A stretch of DNA of 9,471 bases from Spyradomonas excrementavium (lineage in GTDB: Bacteria > Cyanobacteriota > Vampirovibrionia > Gastranaerophilales > Gastranaerophilaceae): positions 1 through 9,471 of the forward strand of contig DVOA01000035.1 in NCBI GenBank assembly GCA_018714005.1, written 5' to 3'. A model generated the notes under the pieces. The model searched no databases. It saw nothing but the letters and a program-made list of their open reading frames with translations, and had not been told where the DNA came from. Each line of letters opens with the position of its first letter. Within the stretch, counting starts at the first letter, position 1. Both the position numbers and the translations under genes were made by a program. Below, one piece after another: positions 1-5,035 of the stretch.

Positions 1-105
1 ACTAATATTAACTTGTCAAACCGGAAGGGTGCGAGCGCAGCCCCCCATCGAAAACCTGACATTTAGTCAGCTTTCCGCGGGTCCCTGCTAACGCCCCGTC
101 CAAAA
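1..105. repeat. 105-bp direct repeat, copy 1
   Basis: This unit begins at the first base of the window with ACTAATATTAACTTGTC and recurs at 106. Through position 70 the two copies differ by one substitution (position 28, G versus A) and one extra C in the C-run of copy 2; after that they diverge. The unit holds two potential hairpins. The first is GGGTGC (27-32) pairing with GCA and CCC (37-43, one bulged G). The second is CTGAC (56-60), loop ATTTA, GTCAG (66-70), extended past one mismatch by AAA/TTT. No open reading frame is evident. The function is unknown; it could be a dispersed intergenic repeat or a duplicated gene end with a terminator. That the window starts exactly on the repeat boundary hints at a contig end inside a longer array, which is inference. 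Confidence 0.85.
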
Positions 106-198
106 ACTAATATTAACTTGTCAAACCGGAAAGGTGCGAGCGCAGCCCCCCCATCGAAAACCTGACATTTAGTCAGCTTTTTGCGGATTCCTGCAAAC
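106..198. repeat. 105-bp direct repeat, copy 2 (degenerate 3' end)
   Basis: This second copy directly abuts copy 1. It is nearly identical over its first 70 or so bases and increasingly different after about 180, so the unit fades out near 198. It keeps the CTGAC/GTCAG hairpin (162-166 and 172-176), followed here by CTTTTTG. That makes this copy look more like a weak rightward intrinsic terminator than copy 1, where the same place reads CTTTCCG. A terminator for a gene lying left of the window is possible but cannot be judged from here. Confidence 0.8.
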
Positions 199-250
199 AA
201 CCTACCGTTAAATTCAATATATATTAAAAATTATCGTTTTACAAGACTGT

Positions 251-278
251 TTGAATGTTGACCGAAATAATTTATAAT
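251..278 (+). promoter_or_regulatory. Promoter of tRNA-Leu
   Basis: TTGAAT at 251-256 and a perfect TATAAT at 273-278 are separated by 16 bp, in the AT-rich stretch before the tRNA. Transcription would start near 285, leaving a leader of about 28 nt before the mature 5' end at 313. This is a typical sigma-70-class arrangement; the -35 match is imperfect. A second TTGACC at 258-263 lies too close to the -10 box to be used with it. Confidence 0.6.
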
Positions 279-312
279 GTAAAATGAACATACATTGAAA
301 ATTGAAAAATCA

Positions 313-391
313 GGGCGTGTGGTGGAATGGTAGACACGCTAGTCTTAGGAACTAGTGCGAAAGCATGGGAGTTCGAGTCTCTTCACGCCCA
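313..391 (+). tRNA. tRNA-Leu, anticodon UAG
   Basis: A full cloverleaf can be drawn by hand. The acceptor stem is GGGCGTG (313-319) with CACGCCC (384-390) and discriminator A391. The D arm is at 322-337. The anticodon stem is CTAGT (339-343) with ACTAG (351-355), and the loop CTTAGGA gives anticodon TAG (346-348). A class II variable arm with a TGC-GAAA-GCA hairpin (356-365) supports leucine. The T arm is GGAG-type stem plus TTCGAGT loop (367-383), with two G-U pairs. It reads CUA, and by wobble possibly other CUN codons. CCA is not encoded (AATTT follows), so the 3' end must be added after transcription. The variable arm is short for a leucine tRNA. Confidence 0.96.
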
Positions 392-400
392 ATTTAAAAG

Positions 401-427
401 AAAAGACACCTCAAATGGTGTCCTTTT
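401..427 (+). terminator. Intrinsic terminator after tRNA-Leu
   Basis: GACACC (405-410), loop TCAAAT, GGTGTC (417-422) forms a perfect 6-bp stem. After one bulged C it is extended by AAAA (401-404) with TTTT (424-427). The T-run is short, so efficiency is uncertain, but it sits 10 bp after the tRNA and nothing else explains the dyad. Confidence 0.6.
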
Positions 428-482
428 CGTTGCTATTATTGCATTTCTGGCATTCCAACCCTTATTATCATTTTGAAAATCA

Positions 483-512
483 TTGAGTTAATTCTAATAT
501 TGATTTTATAAT
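483..512 (+). promoter_or_regulatory. Likely promoter of the 553-1065 gene
   Basis: TTGAGT (483-488) and TATAAT (507-512) are 18 bp apart, giving a start near 519 and a leader of about 34 nt before the TTG codon. It lies after the tRNA terminator, so the gene would have its own transcript. Confidence 0.5.
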
Positions 513-552
513 AACTTTCTGCTTTATTAAAAAAGAAGATAAGGAAATTAAT

Positions 553-1065
553 TTGCTTAAACCTATTGGTATCGTCAACAGAATCAATTACTTGCTAAAG
601 AACCCTCATTTGAAAGGGCTGGATTTAAGGCATGTGAAATTGAATGCGAAAAAGGCCGAATCAGCTAAAAATTTCGGTGTAAACTATGAAATATATAAAA
701 ATTACCAAATGTTTTCCCGTCATGTTTCAATGGGGAGGGAGGCTACTTCCACTACTGTTTGGAGTTATAACATTGATAAAGAAGGGCTTGTAAAAGATTT
801 AATATTTGAGTCTAAAGATATTAGCAACAGGTACGGAACAGTGCATTACCGTTCAAACGGAGAGGTTGCAGTAAAAAACAATCGCAATACATTTAATGAA
901 AAAACTCACATGAAAAATCTTTCTGACGGGGCGGATTTGAGCTCTTTGCCGCCACCGGAGCAAGTTAGAATCAGAAACATTAAGCGATACATCAAACTTA
1001 TAAAGTTGAATCCTGCATATGAAAAATACGAAGAAGCTTTCTCAAAAATTATTTTGGGAAAATGA
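553..1065 (+). CDS. Hypothetical protein, 170 aa, basic
   Basis: I do not recognise this protein. It starts with TTG at 553, chosen because AAGGAA (541-546) sits 6 nt upstream as a good ribosome binding site. There is no signal peptide or membrane segment. The product is rich in Lys, Asn and Arg. The N-terminal 60 residues and the C-terminal part from about 135 (RIRNIKRYIKLIK) look helical and basic, while the middle (about 60-115) looks like beta strands with charged turns; a PPPEQ segment near residue 133 precedes the C-terminal helix. Hand counts of three 60-base lines inside it (601, 661, 781) gave 42, 27 and 33 % GC, against 45-50 % for three lines of the neighbouring exonuclease gene. 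It stands alone between a tRNA gene and the exonuclease. A lineage-specific or recently acquired gene is plausible; no function can be assigned. Confidence 0.7.
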   Translation: MLKPIGIVNRINYLLKNPHLKGLDLRHVKLNAKKAESAKNFGVNYEIYKNYQMFSRHVSMGREATSTTVWSYNIDKEGLVKDLIFESKDISNRYGTVHYRSNGEVAVKNNRNTFNEKTHMKNLSDGADLSSLPPPEQVRIRNIKRYIKLIKLNPAYEKYEEAFSKIILGK

Positions 1066-1166
1066 ATTCCGTTGGCGGGCTTAACCCGAAAATTTTTCTC
1101 CATAAAACTTTACTTGATTTTGATACCTAACACATATTAAAATAATTAGTAAATAGGGAGAAGGGA

Positions 1167-1811
1167 ATGCAGCATAGTCTATTAAATCTGTTAGGTGAAA
1201 AAAATTACGGCGGGCAAACTGTTCCGCAAAAACGAATCGGACGCAACCTCGTTGATTTTCCGAAAGAATTCGTCGTTCTTGATATTGAAACAACGGGTCT
1301 GAGCCCTCATCGCGACGAAATTATCGAACTTTCGGCGCTGCTTGTGAAAAACGATGAAATCGTTGAGGAGTTCAACCGACTCGTAAAACCAGAGGGCGAA
1401 ATCAGCGCTTTTATCACTAATTTGACCGGAATTACACCGGAGATGGTCGCTGATGCACCTGATATTGCCACAGCAATAAAGGAATTCGATGATTTTTGCG
1501 CCGGAAAAATCGTTCTCGGACATAATATAGCTTTTGATATCAGCTTTATTGACTACAACCTACAAAAACATCATGGTTTAGCATTTTCCAATGATTTTAT
1601 AGACTCATTGCGGCTTGCAAAAATCCTGCTTCCCCAGCTTCAGAACCGAAAACTCGGCACTCTGGCGAACTTTTTCGGATTCAACACAGAAGGTATGCAC
1701 CGTGGCCTGAAAGACTGCAAAGTCACTCACCTTTGCTACTGCAAATTCAAAGAAATAGCCGCCCGCAAAAACGGGAGCGTTGAAAATTTTTTAAAAGGTT
1801 TTAAAAAGTAA
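1167..1811 (+). CDS. DEDDh 3'-5' exonuclease (DnaQ/PolC-epsilon-like), stand-alone
   Basis: This is predicted to remove nucleotides from DNA 3' ends with two metal ions, as the proofreading subunit of DNA polymerase III or as a free repair exonuclease. All three exonuclease motifs are intact. Exo I is LDIETTGL (D39, E41), Exo II is LGHNIAFDISFID (D124) and Exo III is HRGLKDCKVT (H178, D183), so the full DEDDh set is present. The protein has 214 residues; the domain occupies about 34-200, preceded by a roughly 33-residue basic leader that matches no known domain. No BRCT, helicase or polymerase part is attached. The ATG is supported by GGGAG 6 nt upstream. A weak promoter may lie at 1114-1140 (TTGATT, 15 bp, TATTAA). 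It ends in a strong terminator. Whether it is the replicative epsilon subunit or a paralogue cannot be told from the sequence. Confidence 0.93.
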   Translation: MQHSLLNLLGEKNYGGQTVPQKRIGRNLVDFPKEFVVLDIETTGLSPHRDEIIELSALLVKNDEIVEEFNRLVKPEGEISAFITNLTGITPEMVADAPDIATAIKEFDDFCAGKIVLGHNIAFDISFIDYNLQKHHGLAFSNDFIDSLRLAKILLPQLQNRKLGTLANFFGFNTEGMHRGLKDCKVTHLCYCKFKEIAARKNGSVENFLKGFKK

Positions 1812-1836
1812 AAAAAGCGGGAATTTCCCGCTTTTT
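1812..1836. terminator. Bidirectional intrinsic terminator
   Basis: AAAAAGCGGG (1812-1821), loop AATTT, CCCGCTTTTT (1827-1836) is a perfect 10-bp stem with A/T flanks, so each strand reads a GC stem followed by T residues. It lies between the stop codons of the exonuclease gene (ends 1811) and thioredoxin (ends 1838) and can serve both convergent transcripts. Confidence 0.92.
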
Positions 1837-1837
1837 C

Positions 1838-2161
1838 TTATACAAATTCGTTGAGCATTTCTTCGATTTGTGATTTTGAATGAAGCCCTGCTGTTTGTTC
1901 CACCAGTTCTCCGTTTTTAAACACGAGCAGCGCTGGAACGCCCGAAATAAAGTATTCTGCGGCTTTTCCCTGGTTCTCATCGACGTTTATTTTTGCGACT
2001 GTAACTTTTCCGTCCATAGAATCAGCTACCTCATCGACAATCGGGAGCTGTTTTTTGCACGGCCCGCACCAAGGAGCCCAAAAATCAACAAGAACGGGCT
2101 TATCTGCCGTTTGAATATAATTATCAAAGTTTGCGTCGTTCAATTCTGTAACTTTAGCCAT
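1838..2161 (-). CDS. Thioredoxin
   Basis: This is a small cytoplasmic dithiol-disulfide oxidoreductase that passes electrons from thioredoxin reductase to peroxiredoxins and other targets. It has 107 residues, the usual full length. The active site is the classical WCGPC (W31, C32, C35) after VLVDFWAP, and the cis-proline loop GVPALLVF (P76) is present. There is no signal peptide, so it should act in the cytoplasm. A ribosome binding site AAAGGA lies just before the ATG. It is the second gene of a two-gene unit, 19 bp after the peroxiredoxin stop, which fits a dedicated reductant-peroxidase pair. No thioredoxin reductase gene is in the window. Confidence 0.96.
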   Translation of the reverse strand: MAKVTELNDANFDNYIQTADKPVLVDFWAPWCGPCKKQLPIVDEVADSMDGKVTVAKINVDENQGKAAEYFISGVPALLVFKNGELVEQTAGLHSKSQIEEMLNEFV

Positions 2162-2180
2162 AATTTTCCTTTCAATTTGG

Positions 2181-2960
2181 TTAAAAACAATCTTTTTTCA
2201 TAACAATTTTTGTCATAAGCTCCTCATGCGGCAGCTTTTTGAAGCAAATAAACCAATCCGAGCATTTTACGTCATCAGATTGGAGCGCAAGGCGTGTTTT
2301 TATGTCTTTTTCGGTTGCCGGAGGCGGCAAAATTATATCATCGCCGGGATTCCAGTTAGCGGGCGTGGCGATTTGGAATCCGTCGGTTGCCTGCAAAGCA
2401 ATAACAAGCCTTTTGATTTCGTGCAGGTTTCTTCCGTTTGAAAGCGGATAATAAAGAATCGCCCTGATTGTTCCTGCAGGGTCAATGATAAATACCGCAC
2501 GAACGGTCTTTGTATCGTCGGCTTTTGGCTGAATCATGCCGTATTTGTCGGCAATTCGCCCTGAAAGGTCGTCAATCAGCGGGAAAGTGATTTTTTCATT
2601 CCTTATTCCGTTAAATTCGACTTTTTCTTCGATTGTGCGAAGCCATGCGTTGTGCGAACTCAGGCTGTCCACCGAAAGTCCGATGAGTTTTGTATTTATT
2701 TCTTCAAATTCCTTTTTCATCGCCTGAAACATCATAAATTCGGTTGTGCAAACCGGCGTAAAGTCAGCCGGATGGGAAAACAGAATTACCCAGCTTCCGG
2801 CGTAATCCTGCGGAAAATTCACGGGGCCCTGTGTTGTCATTGCGTTAAAAGCGGGCGCTTTTTCTCCGATTAGGGGAAGATTTTTCTTTTTTTTATTACA
2901 TTTGCACCTGCACGCCACTATGGCTGCAATTGCAAGCAAAAAAGCGGCTTTTTTAAACAT
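2181..2960 (-). CDS. Prx6-type peroxiredoxin with lipoprotein-like N-terminus
   Basis: This is a thiol peroxidase reducing H2O2 and organic hydroperoxides. The start at 2960 is preferred because GGAG lies 6 nt upstream; the frame stays open to 3080, but that region contains the upstream gene's terminator. The protein has 259 residues. The catalytic core starts near residue 28 (LPLIGEKAPAF). The peroxidatic motif is HPADFTPVCTTE (P64, T68, C71), with the partner arginine R154 in TVRAVFIID. The long C-terminal arm is typical of the Prx6 subfamily. It carries C233 and C239 (KCSDWFIC), spaced like the resolving-cysteine pair of archaeal thiol peroxidases such as that of Aeropyrum, so a 2-Cys mechanism is possible. 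Unusually, it begins with MFKKAAFLLAIAAIVAC, a charged, hydrophobic, lipobox-like segment (C17), followed by RCKCNKKKK. This suggests membrane attachment outside the cytoplasm, although thioredoxin follows in the same operon. Confidence 0.92.
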   Translation of the reverse strand: MFKKAAFLLAIAAIVACRCKCNKKKKNLPLIGEKAPAFNAMTTQGPVNFPQDYAGSWVILFSHPADFTPVCTTEFMMFQAMKKEFEEINTKLIGLSVDSLSSHNAWLRTIEEKVEFNGIRNEKITFPLIDDLSGRIADKYGMIQPKADDTKTVRAVFIIDPAGTIRAILYYPLSNGRNLHEIKRLVIALQATDGFQIATPANWNPGDDIILPPPATEKDIKTRLALQSDDVKCSDWFICFKKLPHEELMTKIVMKKDCF

Positions 2961-3063
2961 TCTTTTCTCCTTATTTTCATAACATCCCATTTTTTCATTA
3001 TCAGGCTCAAATAACATCGGGCTTTCGGGGGTGGAGAAAAGTTTAATATTCGCAATTGCGGCT

Positions 3064-3109
3064 AAAAAGAAAAGCGGCACGCGAGAGATTTGAAAAATTG
3101 CGCTGCCGC
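3064..3109 (-). terminator. Intrinsic terminator of the sigma factor gene
   Basis: On the minus strand, GCGGCA and CGC (one bulge between) pair with GCG and TGCCGC around a loop of about 17 nt, followed directly by TTTTCTTTTT. It lies 54 bp after the sigma factor stop. It separates the sigma gene from the peroxiredoxin operon, which therefore needs its own promoter between about 3063 and 2961; I see no convincing -35/-10 pair there. Confidence 0.8.
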
Positions 3110-3162
3110 TCGATTGATGGTGTCATTGCGTATGGTTTTGAGTAAATGCTAAGATTTTGGAG

Positions 3163-4065
3163 TTATGAAATGTATGCTGCAAGCGATTCGTCAGTAAAAC
3201 TCATTTCACGCAGCTTGCGAAGAGCCCTGTTTTCGGTCTGGCGAATGCATTCTTTGGTTACACCGTAGATTTTGCCGATTTCTTCGAGCGTTTTTCTGCT
3301 CCATTCGCCAAAACCGTATCTCATCCTGACAACAGCCTGCTCGCGCTCTTTCAGCTGAGAAATAACAAATTCTAAATCATGTTTTAGCGCGTCAGATTCC
3401 AGAGCTGAGAAAACATCGGCTTTTTCATCCTCAAGAACGTCAGAAAGCGTAACCTCGCTGCCCGAGGAAAGCTCATAAGGCGCGTCAATTGAGAGTGATT
3501 TGTTGTATGCGCCGAGAAAACGGTCGATTTTTTCGGGCTCAATGTTCATTTCGCGCGCTACGACTTCGTTTTTCACCGAGGCATTGTATTTTTGTTCGAG
3601 CTCTGCCTTTACTTTTGAAAATTTCGAGAGGGTTTCCTGAATATAAACAGGAATTTTTATGCAATATGACTGTTCAGAAATCGCTTTGAACACAGACTGC
3701 TTAATCCACCATGCAGCATAGGTTGAAAAACGGTATCCGAGCTTGTAATCGAACTTTTCAACAGCAATCATCAACCCCAGATTGCCCTCCTGAATCAAAT
3801 CGACCATCGGAAGCGAAGTGACCTGAACGGTTTTTCTGACAATGTTTACGACGAGTTTCAAATTTGCCCTGACGAGCTCTTTTTTTGCGGCAAGCGCTTC
3901 TTCGTTTGAGCCCTCTTTTGCTGTTTTCGCCAATTCCCGTTCCTGTTCGGCGCTGAGAGCGGGGGTTTTTGAGATTGAGCGAAGATAAATGTTCAGCGTG
4001 TCGTCGTTTGTCGTCGGCATTACTCTGTTTGAGGCGGGTTTTGTAGATGAGATTGTGTTTTTCAT
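3163..4065 (-). CDS. Group 2 sigma-70 factor (RpoD/SigA-like), 300 aa
   Basis: This is an RNA polymerase specificity subunit of the sigma-70 family. Domains in order: a short N-terminal tail without region 1.1; region 1.2 (about 22-48, DTLNIYLRSISKTPALS); region 2 (about 61-132), with DLIQEGNLGLM core-binding and FSTYAAWWIKQ for -10 recognition and melting (W119, W120); region 3 (about 137-215); and region 4 (about 235-287), with a helix-turn-helix TLEEIGKIYGVTKECIRQ for the -35 box. Lack of region 1.1 and the 300-residue length fit a non-essential group 2 factor rather than the primary one. Two positions differ from the RpoD consensus. F126 stands where E. coli RpoD has the -10-reading T440, and IRQTE replaces IRQIE in region 4.2, although the -35-contacting E272 and R275 are kept. 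The start has AGGAG 8 nt upstream. A 5' leader of about 135 nt and an operator-like palindrome precede it. No anti-sigma gene is adjacent. Confidence 0.94.
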   Translation of the reverse strand: MKNTISSTKPASNRVMPTTNDDTLNIYLRSISKTPALSAEQERELAKTAKEGSNEEALAAKKELVRANLKLVVNIVRKTVQVTSLPMVDLIQEGNLGLMIAVEKFDYKLGYRFSTYAAWWIKQSVFKAISEQSYCIKIPVYIQETLSKFSKVKAELEQKYNASVKNEVVAREMNIEPEKIDRFLGAYNKSLSIDAPYELSSGSEVTLSDVLEDEKADVFSALESDALKHDLEFVISQLKEREQAVVRMRYGFGEWSRKTLEEIGKIYGVTKECIRQTENRALRKLREMSFTDESLAAYIS

Positions 4066-4194
4066 ACGTTTAACTCCTATGTGACATATCCTAACTTATT
4101 CAATTTTCGGGCATGAGAATTAGCAGCAAAGATAGACTCTTTCTGCCGGGCTGTAAGACTTGAAAGACGAGTGTTTTAACCTTAACGAGGGGAG

Positions 4195-4233
4195 ATTTGT
4201 ATATACTCAATATATCACTGAGTATATACAAAT
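4195..4233. promoter_or_regulatory. Perfect 15-bp inverted repeat (candidate operator)
   Basis: ATTTGTATATACTCA (4195-4209) and TGAGTATATACAAAT (4219-4233) are exact reverse complements with a 9-bp spacer, ATATATCAC. Each arm also contains the self-complementary octamer GTATATAC (4199-4206 and 4222-4229, 23 bp apart), so it could bind one large dimer or two dimers. The repeat covers the -10 box and spacer of the sigma promoter and touches the -35 box. This is the layout of a repressor operator; a hairpin at the start of the transcript is an alternative. I do not recognise the cognate regulator. Confidence 0.75.
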
Positions 4234-4238
4234 GTCAA
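4209..4238 (-). promoter_or_regulatory. Promoter of the sigma factor gene
   Basis: On the minus strand, a perfect TTGACA (4238-4233) and TATATT (4214-4209) are 18 bp apart. Transcription would begin near 4202, giving a 5' leader of about 135 nt before the ATG at 4065. The boxes match the housekeeping sigma-70 consensus, so the sigma gene is probably transcribed by the primary polymerase and held down by whatever binds the overlapping inverted repeat. Confidence 0.7.
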
Positions 4239-4424
4239 GTGTTTTGTTAAGCTATGTTACGAAAACGGTTCGGATTTGAAGTGATTTTGTAATATTACTT
4301 AATAATTGGTCATAAAACAGTGAAGTAAGAGCTTGTTTTTCTTTGCAGTGCTATGGAGGAGGGCTCAAAAATCATTATATTAAGTATTTAACAATGAGTG
4401 CCTTGGGGAATCGGAATGGAAAAA

Positions 4425-5033
4425 TCAATCTGTCTTTTCACAAACAACCACTTCCCCCTGCCGCAGAACCTTAATCTCATCAATCGCAAGCGCCACAGTG
4501 GATTCCAGCCCTTTTGCCTCAACTCCGTAGCTTTTTATCACCATATCAACGGAATTCCCGACGAATTCCACCGCCTGCCCGTAATTCTTTGCTGATGGCT
4601 GGTTTGAGAGGTTTGCGCTGGTCGTGGCGAGCACGTGACCGTCGATTATTTCACAAAGCCTCTTAAAAACATCGTTGTTTGGAACCCTTATGCCCACAGT
4701 GTTTTTGCCGGAGGTGACCGTGGCGGGCGTTTTGTCGGATTTCTCAAATATCAAGGTCAATGCGCCCGGAAAATGCCTTTCCATAAGCTTTTTTGCCCTG
4801 TCGGGAATGTTTTTTACGTAAGGGAACAGGTTTTCCTCGCTATTTGACATCAAAATCAACGGTTTTGAGCGGTCACGGCCTTTCAGGGAGTAGATTTTTT
4901 CCACACCTGCCGCGTTTTCGGGCAAACAGCCTACACCCCAGACCGTATCGGTCACAAATGCAATTACCCCGCCATTTTTCAGGGTTTCGTTCAGCTTTTT
5001 TTGAAAATTTTTATCTTCAAGTTCCTTAAACAT
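4425..5033 (-). CDS. L-threonylcarbamoyladenylate synthase (TsaC/YrdC/Sua5 family)
   Basis: The enzyme makes threonylcarbamoyl-AMP from threonine, bicarbonate and ATP, the first step of the universal tRNA modification t6A at position 37 of ANN-decoding tRNAs. At 202 residues it is a single YrdC domain, without the extra C-terminal Sua5 domain. Family motifs visible: TDTVWGVGC (28-36), KGRDRSKPL (51-59, the KxR signature), PGALTLI (89-95), VGIRVPNN (113-120), TTSANLS (137-143, the SxN signature) and ESTV (177-180). No signal peptide or membrane segment; cytoplasmic. The ATG lies 2 bp after the murJ stop, and its ribosome binding site (GAGGA) is inside the last murJ codons, so translation is probably coupled. 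It is the last gene of the operon. Confidence 0.94.
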   Translation of the reverse strand: MFKELEDKNFQKKLNETLKNGGVIAFVTDTVWGVGCLPENAAGVEKIYSLKGRDRSKPLILMSNSEENLFPYVKNIPDRAKKLMERHFPGALTLIFEKSDKTPATVTSGKNTVGIRVPNNDVFKRLCEIIDGHVLATTSANLSNQPSAKNYGQAVEFVGNSVDMVIKSYGVEAKGLESTVALAIDEIKVLRQGEVVVCEKTD

Positions 5034-5035
5034 GC

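Larger units (their letters stand above)
4066..4424. other. 359-bp intergenic region upstream of the sigma gene
   Basis: No gene is seen here. The part next to the sigma gene (4066-4201) would be its untranslated leader, in which CTTTC near 4139 and GAAAG near 4162 could pair as an imperfect hairpin. The middle holds the promoter and palindrome listed separately. The remainder (4239-4424) is AT-rich and should contain the 3' end of the tsaC transcript, but I see no convincing terminator for it. A short perfect palindrome GTAATATTAC sits at 4289-4298 with no evident role. Short start-to-stop frames occur, but none is supported by length. Confidence 0.6.

Noticed and set aside
1..198. CRISPR array or integron attC sites
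   Set aside because: There are only two units of about 105 bp with no spacer pattern, no cas or integrase gene is nearby, and paired attC core sites are not evident.
258..263. TTGACC as the -35 box of the tRNA promoter
   Set aside because: It is only 9 bp from the TATAAT box; TTGAAT at 251 has the proper 16-bp spacing.
1076..1097. Hairpin CGGG-CTTAA-CCCG followed by a T-run after the 170-aa gene
   Set aside because: The stem is only 4 bp and four A residues separate it from the T-run, so it is too weak to call a terminator.
2885..2900. Run of eight A residues (minus strand) in the peroxiredoxin gene as a phase-variation switch
   Set aside because: The run encodes part of a lysine stretch and the frame is intact; there is no evidence of length variation in a single sequence.
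2961..3080. A 40-residue upstream extension of the peroxiredoxin reading frame
   Set aside because: The extension overlaps the sigma gene's terminator and is not family-like, and ATG 2960 has a good ribosome binding site (GGAG, 6 nt spacing) followed by a signal-like sequence.
4289..4298. Palindrome GTAATATTAC as a second operator
   Set aside because: Ten bases in AT-rich DNA is expected by chance, and it is not placed on a promoter.
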